Of a DNA stretch of 56,208 bases, positions 27,539-39,028 are shown in pieces. Each line of letters begins with the position of its first letter. Positions within the stretch are counted from its first letter, which is position 1. Made by a program: the position numbers and the translations under genes. The stretch covers positions 1 to 56,208 of the forward strand of contig JAISXP010000090.1 of NCBI GenBank assembly GCA_031270465.1, written 5' to 3'. The notes below the pieces were generated by a model. It did not search any database. It saw nothing but the letters and a program-made list of their open reading frames with translations, and was not told where the DNA came from. This DNA is from Tannerella sp. (lineage in GTDB: Bacteria > Bacteroidota > Bacteroidia > Bacteroidales > Tannerellaceae).

Positions 27539-30277
27539 ATGTTTTCGAGACAAAAAGTCATGTCGGCAGCCGTCCTGCTTCTTTCCCTGTGGGGACTGAT
27601 CCGCGTGCAGGCGCAGGATGCAAATCCGCCGGCAAGCAGCGGACTGTTTCCGGCCGTATCACAGATGCCGGCTGATACGCTGCGACATGCCGTGCCGGAC
27701 ACGACGGCCGTCGCCGATACCGTCCCGATAAGGAAAAGCTCGCTCGAAGCGCCGGTCGAATACAAGGCCAAGGACTCGATTGTGCTCACGGCCGACAACA
27801 AGGCGTATCTCTTCGGCGACGGCGACGTGAAATACCAGCAGATTCAACTGCAGTCCGAGCTGATACGGGTGAGCATGGACAGCAGCGCCGTCTTTGCCAC
27901 ATACGGAACGGATTCTACGGGCATTGAATTTGGCTTTCCGCTGTTCATCAACGGCGAGCAGCAGTTCGAATCCCGGACGATGCGCTACAATTTCAAGACG
28001 CGCAAAGCCTACGCCAGATCGGGACTCACGCAGCAGGGCGAAGGCTTCCTGATGGCGAGCGAGACGAAAAAGATGCCCGACAATTCCATGAACATGCACG
28101 ACGGCATGTACACGACTTGCGACGAGCACGATCACCCGCATTTCTACATCAAACTCTCGAAATTCAAGGTGCGCCCGGGGAAAAACATCGTTTCCGGCCC
28201 CGTTTATTTAGTCATCGAAGACGTACCGCTGCCCGTCGGACTGCCCTTTGCCTTTTTCCCCTTCTCCAGCACCTACTCATCGGGCATCATCATGCCCACC
28301 TACGGCGACGAGATGCAGCAGGGATTCTTCCTGCGCGACGGAGGATATTATTTCGCACTGAGCGACTATGTCGATCTTGCACTCACGGGCGAAATCTACA
28401 CCAAAGGCTCGTGGGGCATAAACGCCCGTTCGTCGTACCGCAAGCGCTACAAGTTTTCGGGCAACTTCGCCTTTTCGTACCAGGAGACCGTATGGGGCGA
28501 AAAAGGCTTCGACGACTATCAGAAATCCAAAGCCTTCAAGATTAACCTGACGCATACGCAGGATCCCAAAGCCAATCCGTACCGCACCATCTCGGCAAGC
28601 GTCAACCTCTCGACCAACCAGTACGACCGCAACCAGATCAAGGAACAGTACTCGCAGGCATCCACGGAAAACAACAAAGGCTCGAGCATCAGCATCAGCC
28701 AGCGCTTCCCGAACAGCCCGTTCAGCATGTCGGCCACCATGAACGTCAATACGCGCTCGCGAGATTCGTCCGTCTACGTTTCGCTTCCCAACCTGACCCT
28801 GACGCTGAGCCGCATCTTCCCCTTCAAACGCAAAAACGCCGTCGGACAGGAACGATGGTACGAAAAAATCTCCGCAAGCTACAACGGCAGCCTGCAAAAC
28901 AGCATCACCGCCAAGGAAAAAGACCTGTTCAAGCAAAACCTTGTCCGCGACTGGAAAAACGCGATGGATCACAACATCCCCGTCAGCGCCACCTACACCG
29001 CCTTCGGATACCTGAACATCTCGCCCTCGTTCAGATACCACGAACGCTGGTACACGAACAAAGTCGTCCAGGAATACGACACGGCTCAGAGCCGCCTCGC
29101 GTCCGTCGACACGACGTATGGCTTTTACCGCGTCTACGACTACGGCGCATCCATTTCCGCCTCGACCACCATGTACGGCATGTTCAAACCCTGGCGCATT
29201 TTCGGTGACAGAGTACGGATGATTCGCCACCGCATGGAACCGTCCGTCTCGCTCAACTACGCGCCCGACTTCGGCGACCCGCGATACGGATTCTGGAAAA
29301 GTTACGAATACGTCGACCGCAACGGACAGACGGTGACAGGCACCTACTCGCCCTTCAACGGACAGCTCTACGGCGTCCCCGGACAAGGCGAACAGGGAAG
29401 CGTATCCTTCGGCCTCGACAACAACATCGAAGCCAAGATACGCTCGAGCCGCGACTCGACCGGCGAACGGAAAGTCTCCATAATCGACAATCTCTCGCTC
29501 GGCATCAGCTACAACATGGCCGCCCAGTCTTTCAAGTGGAGCGACTCGCGCGCCTCCATCCGCATGAAACTGTCCAAAAGCTACACGCTCAACCTCGCCG
29601 GCACCTTCGATACCTATCTCTACGACGAGAAGGGAACCCGCATCGACAAGCCCCGCTGGACGCAGCGCGGAAAAGGCTTCGGGCGGCTCAGAGGCACAAG
29701 CACAAGCTTCTCCTACACGTTCAACAACGACACGTTCAAAAAATGGTTCGGAGGAAAAGATTCGCAACCGGACACGCAGCGCACAGGCACTCCGGACGGG
29801 ACAGGCGACGAAAACACAACTGGGCCACCCGAAGAACCCGCCGCAGCAGGTACACGACTGCGCGAACAGCGACGCAACACGTCGGGCGAATACGACGAAG
29901 ACGGATACTACCTCGCCACTGTCCCGTGGAGCTTCTCGTTCAACTACAACCTCAGCATGGGCTACGGCGAATTCAATCCCGAAATACGGGAATACCGCTA
30001 CCGCTTCACGCACGCACTCAGCTTCAACGGCAACATCCAGCCGACGAAGAAATGGAGCCTCAACTTCAACGCAACGTACGACTTCGACCAGAAAAAAATA
30101 TCTTACATGACCTGCAACGTCACGCGCGACCTGCACTGCTTCCGCATGTCCGCAAGCATCATCCCCGTCGGATACCGCAAATCGTACATGTTCTCCATCG
30201 CCGTCAACTCGTCCCTCCTCAAAGACTTGAAATACCAGCAGAGCAGCAGCCTGCGCGCCGGACAAACCTGGTATTGA
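27539..30277 (+). CDS. LptD-like LPS-assembly outer membrane protein
   Basis: OstA-like KDSIVLTADNKAYLFGDGDVKYQQIQLQSELIRVSMDSS; TTCDEHDHPHFYIKLSKFKVRPGKNIVSGPVYLVIEDVPLPVGLPFAFFPF; long beta-rich C-terminus. Confidence 0.85.
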   Translation: MFSRQKVMSAAVLLLSLWGLIRVQAQDANPPASSGLFPAVSQMPADTLRHAVPDTTAVADTVPIRKSSLEAPVEYKAKDSIVLTADNKAYLFGDGDVKYQQIQLQSELIRVSMDSSAVFATYGTDSTGIEFGFPLFINGEQQFESRTMRYNFKTRKAYARSGLTQQGEGFLMASETKKMPDNSMNMHDGMYTTCDEHDHPHFYIKLSKFKVRPGKNIVSGPVYLVIEDVPLPVGLPFAFFPFSSTYSSGIIMPTYGDEMQQGFFLRDGGYYFALSDYVDLALTGEIYTKGSWGINARSSYRKRYKFSGNFAFSYQETVWGEKGFDDYQKSKAFKINLTHTQDPKANPYRTISASVNLSTNQYDRNQIKEQYSQASTENNKGSSISISQRFPNSPFSMSATMNVNTRSRDSSVYVSLPNLTLTLSRIFPFKRKNAVGQERWYEKISASYNGSLQNSITAKEKDLFKQNLVRDWKNAMDHNIPVSATYTAFGYLNISPSFRYHERWYTNKVVQEYDTAQSRLASVDTTYGFYRVYDYGASISASTTMYGMFKPWRIFGDRVRMIRHRMEPSVSLNYAPDFGDPRYGFWKSYEYVDRNGQTVTGTYSPFNGQLYGVPGQGEQGSVSFGLDNNIEAKIRSSRDSTGERKVSIIDNLSLGISYNMAAQSFKWSDSRASIRMKLSKSYTLNLAGTFDTYLYDEKGTRIDKPRWTQRGKGFGRLRGTSTSFSYTFNNDTFKKWFGGKDSQPDTQRTGTPDGTGDENTTGPPEEPAAAGTRLREQRRNTSGEYDEDGYYLATVPWSFSFNYNLSMGYGEFNPEIREYRYRFTHALSFNGNIQPTKKWSLNFNATYDFDQKKISYMTCNVTRDLHCFRMSASIIPVGYRKSYMFSIAVNSSLLKDLKYQQSSSLRAGQTWY

Positions 30278-30334
30278 ATATACCTTCGCCTGCCGAAAAA
30301 TAAAGGAAGTTTTTCAGGATTCCGGTCTTTGTAC

Positions 30335-31768
30335 TCAGCGTGGGGGCGCCTGCGCAACCTGTTCCACATAGACTTGCGCATTTTCAAAGCGTGTGATGAG
30401 TACGGCCGTTCCGCGCTCGATGAATCCGGATTCAGATATGCCGTCGTACAGCCGTCCGTCGACAAGTACCTTTCCCGACGGCCGCAACACCGTGTCCGCG
30501 ACGCCTTCCTTTCCGACCAGATCCGCCAGCACGGGCGTGGCGACGGCATCTTTGAGGTCGGCCGATAGCGCCATACGGCTCAGGACGCCCTTTTTACCAA
30601 TCCTGTCCGACATCCAGAGCATGGCCAGCGAACCGAATACAATGCCGGAGAGGACGATCATCGTGGCGCGACCCGTATCGACCGAATGCACGCCGGAGAA
30701 GTCGAAACGGATATTGTCGAGCAGGCACAGGAAAAACCCCGCAATCATCGCGACAATACCGCATACGCCCGTCACACCGAATCCCGGAATCACGAATATC
30801 TCAATCGCTATCAGCATCAGCCCGAACACGAAAAGCAGTATCTCCCAGTTCTCGGCCAGCCCCTCGATGTAGAGCGGCGAAAAGTACAGGGCAGCAGCGA
30901 CAATGGAAGCCGCCAGCGGAAAACCGATGCCCGGCGACTGAAGCTCGAAGTAAATGCCGCCGATAATAAGCAAAATAAGTATGGACTGCACTACGGGATT
31001 CATCAGGAAGCCCTTCAAATCGTCTAACCACGAAGGCGTAAAACTCGTCAGCCGGTACGGTTCGTATCCCATCAGGCGGGTGACAACCTCGTCGACCGAA
31101 TCGGCAATTCCGTCGCAAAATCCCCATTTGACCGCTTCGTCGGCGGTGAGCGTCAGCGTTCTGCCCGAATCCACAAGATGCGGGATGACGCTGCCCCGGT
31201 CTACCATAGCTTCCGCGATCTGCGGGTCGCGCCGCCAGCGATACGTCGTGTCCTGCCCGCTGACGATGGTATCTTGCCCGTGCGCCTCGGCAGTCGAACG
31301 CATCAGCGAACGCATGTACGACTGATACTTGTCGGGCAGCGCCTGGCCGGTCTCGTCGACAACGGTCGCCGCGCCGATATTGGCGCCTCTGCGCATGTAA
31401 ATCCTTTTGCAGGCCAGCGATATGAGCGCTCCCGCCGAAGCGGCATTGTTATCGATGAACACATATACGGGGATCGGGCTGTACAGGATGGCCGTACGCA
31501 TCGAATCGGCCGCATCCAGCAGCCCGCCATACGTGTTCAAATGTATCAGCACAGCGTCCGCACCCATCGTCTGCGCTTCGCTCAAACCCTTGCGGAGATA
31601 AATCTGCGAAGTCCTGTTTATCTCCTGCCTGATGTCTATCTTGTAGATGGAAGCAGGGCTATCCATTTGTTCGGCAGATGCTTTCACTGATATCCATCCG
31701 ATAATCGGCATCAATGCAAGTGCCGCGATTCGTTTCATATACACCACTTTTTTCATACACAATTCCAT
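30335..31768 (-). CDS. NfeD family membrane protein with ClpP-class serine protease domain
   Basis: DAVLIHLNTYGGLLDAADSMRTAILYSPIPVYVFIDNNAASAGALISLACKRIYMRRGANIGAATVV; C-terminal TM cluster and NfeD OB-fold. Confidence 0.9.
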   Translation of the reverse strand: MELCMKKVVYMKRIAALALMPIIGWISVKASAEQMDSPASIYKIDIRQEINRTSQIYLRKGLSEAQTMGADAVLIHLNTYGGLLDAADSMRTAILYSPIPVYVFIDNNAASAGALISLACKRIYMRRGANIGAATVVDETGQALPDKYQSYMRSLMRSTAEAHGQDTIVSGQDTTYRWRRDPQIAEAMVDRGSVIPHLVDSGRTLTLTADEAVKWGFCDGIADSVDEVVTRLMGYEPYRLTSFTPSWLDDLKGFLMNPVVQSILILLIIGGIYFELQSPGIGFPLAASIVAAALYFSPLYIEGLAENWEILLFVFGLMLIAIEIFVIPGFGVTGVCGIVAMIAGFFLCLLDNIRFDFSGVHSVDTGRATMIVLSGIVFGSLAMLWMSDRIGKKGVLSRMALSADLKDAVATPVLADLVGKEGVADTVLRPSGKVLVDGRLYDGISESGFIERGTAVLITRFENAQVYVEQVAQAPPR

Positions 31769-31897
31769 AATTAAAATACAAAGCGCGGCAATTTACAAAA
31801 AATGTCGCTTCCACGAGCGAAAGCAGTCGAAAAAAATTTATTTCCCCAATCTTGAATCCTGAATTTCGAATTTCGAATCCTTTCCCCTTTGCCAAAA

Positions 31898-31968
31898 TGT
31901 CAGTCCTTCCGTCAGATTTTTTTTCATCGTCGCGAAATAATGTCAGTCCTGTTTCCGCAGAATTTTTT
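31898..31968. repeat. Two imperfect direct repeats upstream of groES
   Basis: TGTCAGTCCTTCCGTCAGATTTTTTT (31898) and TGTCAGTCCTGTTTCCGCAGAATTTTTTT (31941). Confidence 0.8.
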
Positions 31969-31984
31969 TGGCACGAAATTCGCA
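31969..31984 (+). promoter_or_regulatory. Candidate sigma-54 (-24/-12) promoter for groESL
   Basis: TGGCACGAAATTCGCA versus consensus TGGCACG-N4-TTGCW: one mismatch, correct GG-to-GC spacing. Confidence 0.6.
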
Positions 31985-32072
31985 GTATACTGGTGTGTAA
32001 ATTTCAAAATCGAATATAAAAACATTAACAGCTTAACAACATTAGTAGTAACATTATTAAATTGATAGAAAG

Positions 32073-32342
32073 ATGAAGATTAAACCGTTAGCAGACAGAG
32101 TGCTGGTAAAACCGGCCACTGCAGAAGAGAAGACATCAGGCGGAATTATTATTCCGGATTCGGCTAAGGAAAAGCCGCTGAAAGGAGAAGTTGTTGCCAC
32201 AGGTAACGGAACCAAAGACGAAGAAATGGTCGTGAAAAGTGGCGACAAAGTGCTTTACGGCAAATATGCCGGTACCGAAATCGAGTGGGAAGACGAAACG
32301 TATCTAATCATGCGCCAGTCCGACATTTTAGCGATTATTTAA
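32073..32342 (+). CDS. groES: Co-chaperonin GroES
   Basis: [44 protein letters not shown]. Confidence 0.98.
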   Translation: MKIKPLADRVLVKPATAEEKTSGGIIIPDSAKEKPLKGEVVATGNGTKDEEMVVKSGDKVLYGKYAGTEIEWEDETYLIMRQSDILAII

Positions 32343-32366
32343 ATGTATTAATTCCAAACAAATTAA

Positions 32367-34019
<1,653 letters not shown>

Positions 34020-34058
34020 TCATTTTTCGTAACAATCAATTATTTACATTTCCCAAAA

Positions 34059-34089
34059 AGAGCAGTCTTGCGACTGCTCTTTTTTTTTG
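34059..34089 (+). terminator. Intrinsic terminator after groEL
   Basis: AGAGCAGTC-ttgc-GACTGCTCT followed by an uninterrupted T run. Confidence 0.9.
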
Positions 34090-34170
34090 TGCAAAAATTC
34101 AAGGATTCAATAGTGCGGAAAGATGTTTCGTAAAAGCAGGATTTTTCGTTTCTTTGCAGGAAATCTGAAA

Positions 34171-34929
34171 ATGAATATGGCAGAAGAACAGCAAATGGTG
34201 CTTCGCACCGAAGATTTGGTCAAGAAATACCGGGCAAGAACCGTAGTCAATCAGGTCTCTCTCCACGTAAGACAGGGAGAGATTGTCGGTTTGCTCGGGC
34301 CGAACGGAGCGGGTAAAACAACAACTTTCTACATGACCGTAGGATTAGTGAGACCTAACGAAGGGAAAATTTTCCTTAACGACACGGACATCACCACTTT
34401 TCCGGTCTACCAGCGAGCGCGCATCGGCATCGGCTATCTGGCGCAGGAAGCGTCGATCTTCAGAAAGATGACGGTCGAAGACAATCTTCGCGCCGTCCTT
34501 GAGATGACCGGCGAACCGGAAACCCGTCAAAAAGAGAAACTCGAAAGCCTGATAACGGAGTTCGGCCTGCAGAAAGTGCGCAGGAATCTTGGCGACCGTC
34601 TCTCGGGCGGCGAGCGGCGGCGCGCCGAAATCGCGCGGTGCCTGGCCATCAGCCCCAAATTCATCATGCTCGACGAACCGTTTGCCGGCGTCGATCCCAT
34701 TGCCGTTCAGGATATTCAAACGATTGTCGCCCAGCTGAAACACAAAAATATCGGCATACTGATTACCGACCATAACGTGCACGAAACGTTGAGCATCACA
34801 GACCGTGCATATCTGCTTTTCGAAGGGAAAGTCCTGTTTCAGGGAACGGCCGAAGAACTTGCAGCCAACGAAATTGTCCGCGAAAAATATCTCGGACGCA
34901 ATTTTGAACTGCGGAAAAAGATACTTTGA
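34171..34929 (+). CDS. lptB: LPS export ABC transporter ATP-binding protein
   Basis: [37 protein letters not shown] ... [33 protein letters not shown]. Confidence 0.95.
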   Translation: MNMAEEQQMVLRTEDLVKKYRARTVVNQVSLHVRQGEIVGLLGPNGAGKTTTFYMTVGLVRPNEGKIFLNDTDITTFPVYQRARIGIGYLAQEASIFRKMTVEDNLRAVLEMTGEPETRQKEKLESLITEFGLQKVRRNLGDRLSGGERRRAEIARCLAISPKFIMLDEPFAGVDPIAVQDIQTIVAQLKHKNIGILITDHNVHETLSITDRAYLLFEGKVLFQGTAEELAANEIVREKYLGRNFELRKKIL

Positions 34930-35011
34930 CAATTCATGACGCTAAACAGCCGGAACGACCCGCGCATCGACGAAATCGCAAATTGAAATTATTAATTTAT
35001 ACCATTTTACT

Positions 35012-36841
35012 ATGTACAAAACAACATTTATATTATTATTACTGCTTGTATTCAGTGGAGTTGTGACGGCGCAGACCGTTTCGGTTGCCGATTTCGGGTT
35101 GAAGCCCGACACGCATGAAAATGCAGTTCCATACGTCAGAGAAGCGCTGGAACATTGCAGGAAAAACGGCGTTTCGACGTTGACGTTTCCCAAAGGTCGA
35201 TACGATTTCTGGCCTCACCACTGCATCGAACGCGACTATTTCGAATCGAACACATCCGACATCAATCCGAAACGCCTGGCTATCCTTGTCGAACATTTCG
35301 ACGGGTTGACCATCGACGGTAACGGCTCGGATTTCGTGTTTCACGACCGGATGCAACCTTTCACAGTCGATAGCAGCAACAATATTGCTATCAAAAACCT
35401 CACTATTGACTGGGACATCCCCCTCACGGCGCAGGCAACCGTCATCCAAACGACCGGCGGATACATCGACTTGCAAATCAACGCTTACGAATCGCCGTAC
35501 ATCATCGAAAACGACCGGTTGGTCTTTGTCGGCGAAGGCTGGAAAAGCGCGTGGGGCGGGACAATGGAGTTCGACCGTGACAAACGTATTGTCGTTCCGC
35601 AAACCGGCGACCCGGGCTGTATCCGTGCCGACGGCGGACTTCGCGCCGAAGAACTGTCGAAAGGCACAGTGCGTATTCATGGAAAATACAAACGCGCTCC
35701 CGCCGCCGGCAACCTGCTGGTATTGCGTCACAGCGAACGCGACCATGCCGGGATATTCATCGTGGACAGCCGGAACGTCGCCCTCGAAAATATCGACGTC
35801 TATCATTGTGCCGGTCTCGGCATCCTCGCCCAGTACTCCGAAAATCTTTCGTTTACTAACGTCAACAACATCCCCAACGAAAAGAAAGGACGTATCCTTG
35901 CCGGTCACGACGACGGTTTCCAGATTTCGAACTGCAGGGGCGACGTGACGGTGAACAACTGCACTTTCCACGCCCTCATGGACGACCCCATCAACGTGCA
36001 CGGGACTTCGGTGCGCATCATCGAACGCGTGGACGACTACACGCTGCGTTGCCGTTTCATGCACCATCAAAGCAGCGGAATGACCTGGGCGCGGGCAGGC
36101 GAATCGGTCGGGTTTATCGACAATCGCAACATGCAGACCGTCGCAACCGGTACGGTGAAATCGTACCGCCGTGAGACAAAAGACGATTTCGAAGTGGTGT
36201 TTACTCAGCCCGTTCCCAAACAGATGACGGCTGAATATGCGCTCGAAAATCTTACGTGGACGTGTAACTTTTCGGTCACCGATTCGCATTTCAAGAGTTG
36301 CCGGGCGAGGGGATTGCTGGTTTCGACGCCCGGAAAGGTTGTGATATCCGATAATGTGTTCGAATCGAGCGGGTCGGCGATACTCATTGCCGGCGACGCA
36401 AACGGATGGTTCGAATCGGGCGCCGTAAAGGACGTGACGATTACCCGTAACACCTTCAAGTCGCCCTGCATGACTTCGATGTATCAATTTTGCGAAGGTG
36501 TAATCAGCATCTATCCGATCATCCCGCAGAAAGACGCCGCAAAGCCCTTTCACCGCAACATCGTCATCACCGGCAACAGTTTCGAACTCTACGATTATCC
36601 CATTCTGTATGCGCTTTCGGTGGACGGCGTCGAATTTTCGGGTAACCGGCTTGTCCGCAGCAACGATTTCGAACCGTTTCATCACCGCAAACACGGATTG
36701 ACTTTCGAATATTGCAAACGTATTACCGTCAAGGATAACACCGTCGAGGGCGAAGTTCTCGGCAATACAATCAAATTAGTGGAAACGCCGGCAAAAGAAT
36801 GTAAAACAGACAGAAAATCGTTTTTTAAAATCGTTCGGTAA
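35012..36841 (+). CDS. GH110-like (alpha-1,3-galactosidase) right-handed beta-helix protein
   Basis: Signal peptide; FPKGRYDFWPHHCIERDYFESNTSDINPKRLAILVEHFDGLTIDGNGSDFVFHDRMQPFTVD; GHDDGFQISNCRGDVTVNNCTFHALMDDPINVHGT. Confidence 0.8.
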   Translation: MYKTTFILLLLLVFSGVVTAQTVSVADFGLKPDTHENAVPYVREALEHCRKNGVSTLTFPKGRYDFWPHHCIERDYFESNTSDINPKRLAILVEHFDGLTIDGNGSDFVFHDRMQPFTVDSSNNIAIKNLTIDWDIPLTAQATVIQTTGGYIDLQINAYESPYIIENDRLVFVGEGWKSAWGGTMEFDRDKRIVVPQTGDPGCIRADGGLRAEELSKGTVRIHGKYKRAPAAGNLLVLRHSERDHAGIFIVDSRNVALENIDVYHCAGLGILAQYSENLSFTNVNNIPNEKKGRILAGHDDGFQISNCRGDVTVNNCTFHALMDDPINVHGTSVRIIERVDDYTLRCRFMHHQSSGMTWARAGESVGFIDNRNMQTVATGTVKSYRRETKDDFEVVFTQPVPKQMTAEYALENLTWTCNFSVTDSHFKSCRARGLLVSTPGKVVISDNVFESSGSAILIAGDANGWFESGAVKDVTITRNTFKSPCMTSMYQFCEGVISIYPIIPQKDAAKPFHRNIVITGNSFELYDYPILYALSVDGVEFSGNRLVRSNDFEPFHHRKHGLTFEYCKRITVKDNTVEGEVLGNTIKLVETPAKECKTDRKSFFKIVR

Positions 36842-36887
36842 CTGTTCGTGTGAGCAGATTTTTTTAGGACTGTCTCAAAAACTCCCG

Positions 36888-37586
36888 TCACTGCGGCACC
36901 ACTGCAAGCGAAAACATGCTGATACGTATGTCCGGTATCGCCGCCGTAAGCGCATCGATGCAGGCGATGGATGTTGCGCCGGTGGTGATGACGTCGTCAA
37001 TCAGCAGGATATGCTTGCCTGCGCAGGTATGGGCGTCTTTTACGCCAAATACATTCTCGGTATTCAAATGTCTGTCGTAAAGTGATTTGCGGGTTTGAGA
37101 CGTGGTGTAGACCTTGCGATGGAGCACATCGTTGCGGACAGGAAGTCGATAGACGGCCGCCATGCCGTGCGCAATCCAGTAAGACTGGTTGTAACCTCTC
37201 TGCCGTTCTTTTTTTGGATGAAGCGGGACGGGAATCAGGAAGTCGATATCTCGAAACAGTCCGTCGGTGTTCATTCCCAGAGAAGCGATTCTCCCCAGAT
37301 ATTTGGCTAAACTACTGTTGTCATGATACTTGAATTTATGAATCAGTCTCTGGGCGACGCCATCCTTTTCATATAACAGGAATGCCGCTACTTCCCGAAT
37401 CTGCGGAATACCTGCATACAGTTTCAGCATGGGATTTTCGGGGAGTCTGTGATAACGGGCGTAAGGCAGATCGCACAGGCAGTGCAGGCATATATGTTGT
37501 TCGGTGTCTATCAGTTGCCTCCTGCAAATCAAACACAGGGAAGGATAGAGCAACTTCAGTAAATCATTCAACTTCGTCCGTATCAT
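36888..37586 (-). CDS. ComF family phosphoribosyltransferase-like protein
   Basis: Zinc-ribbon-like LCLICRRQLIDTEQHICLHCLCDLP; KHILLIDDVITTGATSIACIDAL. Confidence 0.93.
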   Translation of the reverse strand: MIRTKLNDLLKLLYPSLCLICRRQLIDTEQHICLHCLCDLPYARYHRLPENPMLKLYAGIPQIREVAAFLLYEKDGVAQRLIHKFKYHDNSSLAKYLGRIASLGMNTDGLFRDIDFLIPVPLHPKKERQRGYNQSYWIAHGMAAVYRLPVRNDVLHRKVYTTSQTRKSLYDRHLNTENVFGVKDAHTCAGKHILLIDDVITTGATSIACIDALTAAIPDIRISMFSLAVVPQ

Positions 37587-38055
37587 AATCGTTTTTAAAT
37601 AAAGGTTTAATGCACTGAATGACTAATTGACTCTCGAAACCCCTCCCCACAGCGAAGCGATAAAGTCTGCAGAATACGTCCCGTTCCGAATCGCCTTTGA
37701 GAGAGCGTTTTCTGTTTTTCATCAAATCGAACAGTGAGGAGAGATACGCCTCTTCGTCAATTTCGTCGAGAGCGGCGGAAATCAATTCGTCGGGGATTTT
37801 TTTTCGCTGCAATTCATAACGGATACGTATACGTCCCCAGCGATTGAACCTGAACTTATCGTTCACAAAACTGCGACAGAAACGGGCTTCGTCGATAAAA
37901 CCCTCTTTCAGCAGGCGTTCGATGATGCGTTTTTCCATTTCCTTCGTGGCGCCCGCTGCGACGAATTTTTTGCTCACATCGCTGATGCAACGTTCACAGA
38001 TCGAACAGTACGATGCCATCGAATGTAACAGTTTTATTTCGTCTATCTGTTTCAT
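37564..38055 (-). CDS. recX: RecX family regulatory protein
   Basis: GFIDEARFCRSFVNDKFRFNRWGRIRIRYELQRKKIPDELISAALDEID. Confidence 0.88.
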   Translation of the reverse strand: MKQIDEIKLLHSMASYCSICERCISDVSKKFVAAGATKEMEKRIIERLLKEGFIDEARFCRSFVNDKFRFNRWGRIRIRYELQRKKIPDELISAALDEIDEEAYLSSLFDLMKNRKRSLKGDSERDVFCRLYRFAVGRGFESQLVIQCIKPLFKNDYDTDEVE

Positions 38056-38990
38056 TTTCTCGCTTTTGTTATTCGTTCCTTACCGGACAGGTCGCGAATG
38101 GATTCGACGTCGCGATATCCTTTTTCGCACAACATCTTGACGACGGCGTCACCGCAGGCCTCATTGATTTCAAAGAAAAGCCATCCGCCCGGCGTCAATT
38201 TTTCTATTCCGGCCGACGCTATCCACCGGTAAAACAGCAGCGGATCGTCGTCCGGCACAAACAGAGCCTCATGCGGCTCAAAGTTCAGCACATTGGCACA
38301 CATTCCGCTCTTTTCACATTCGCGCACATATGGCGGGTTACTGACAATCACATCGAGCGGCGGAAGCGACGACGGCATTTCCCGCAGGATATCCGTCTGC
38401 ACAAAATGGATGGCAACGTCGTGACGATGCGCATTGCGTCCTGCCGTCTCCAGTGCATTGCCGGAGATGTCGATCGCATGAACCTCCGCGCCTTTCAGGT
38501 GACGCGCCAGCGCAATGGCGATGCAGCCGCTGCCCGTCCCGACGTCCAGAATCTTCAATCCTTTACCCGTTGCGCTTTGCGTGGAATGGCTGTGTAGACT
38601 GGCACGCGGTTCGCTCCTGTCAAGATAGCCCGAATCGTCCGAGTTTGAATTTTCATCCTGTGTGCAGCTTAACGTGCGAATGATGAACTCGACGAGTTCT
38701 TCCGTTTCGGGACGCGGAATCAGGACGGACGGATTCACCTCGAGCGCGAGACCGTAAAATTCGGTTTCGCCTAAAACATACTGAAAAGGTTCCGCCTTTT
38801 CGAGACGCTGCACGATTGTACGGATGCGTTCCCTTTCCGTTCGCGAGAAATGTTTATCTTTGCACAGCAATTGTTGATGAAGCGGCGTCAGGCACGCATG
38901 TTCTACAATCCGGCGGACAAGGCTGTTGATTTCTTCCGCAGGATACAGATCTCCGAGTGCTTTGCGTATGTATGTAACCGTTTCGTTCAT
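38052..38990 (-). CDS. prmC: Peptide chain release factor N5-glutamine methyltransferase
   Basis: PSVLIPRPETEELVEFII; ILDVGTGSGCIAIALA; DVIVSNPPYVRECEK. Confidence 0.96.
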   Translation of the reverse strand: MNETVTYIRKALGDLYPAEEINSLVRRIVEHACLTPLHQQLLCKDKHFSRTERERIRTIVQRLEKAEPFQYVLGETEFYGLALEVNPSVLIPRPETEELVEFIIRTLSCTQDENSNSDDSGYLDRSEPRASLHSHSTQSATGKGLKILDVGTGSGCIAIALARHLKGAEVHAIDISGNALETAGRNAHRHDVAIHFVQTDILREMPSSLPPLDVIVSNPPYVRECEKSGMCANVLNFEPHEALFVPDDDPLLFYRWIASAGIEKLTPGGWLFFEINEACGDAVVKMLCEKGYRDVESIRDLSGKERITKARK

Positions 38991-39028
38991 AATGTCATTT
39001 ACAAAGATACGAAAAAAAGTCGGAACAG

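Noticed and set aside
28277-30265. 662-aa minus-strand ORF opposite lptD
   Set aside because: Antisense shadow of a strongly supported coding gene; composition (long V/E/R/F-rich runs, no recognisable domain) is typical of reverse-frame translation at high third-position GC.
35039-36694. 551-aa minus-strand ORF opposite the GH110-like gene
   Set aside because: Antisense shadow; the plus-strand protein has a signal peptide and clear beta-helix/GH110-like motifs.
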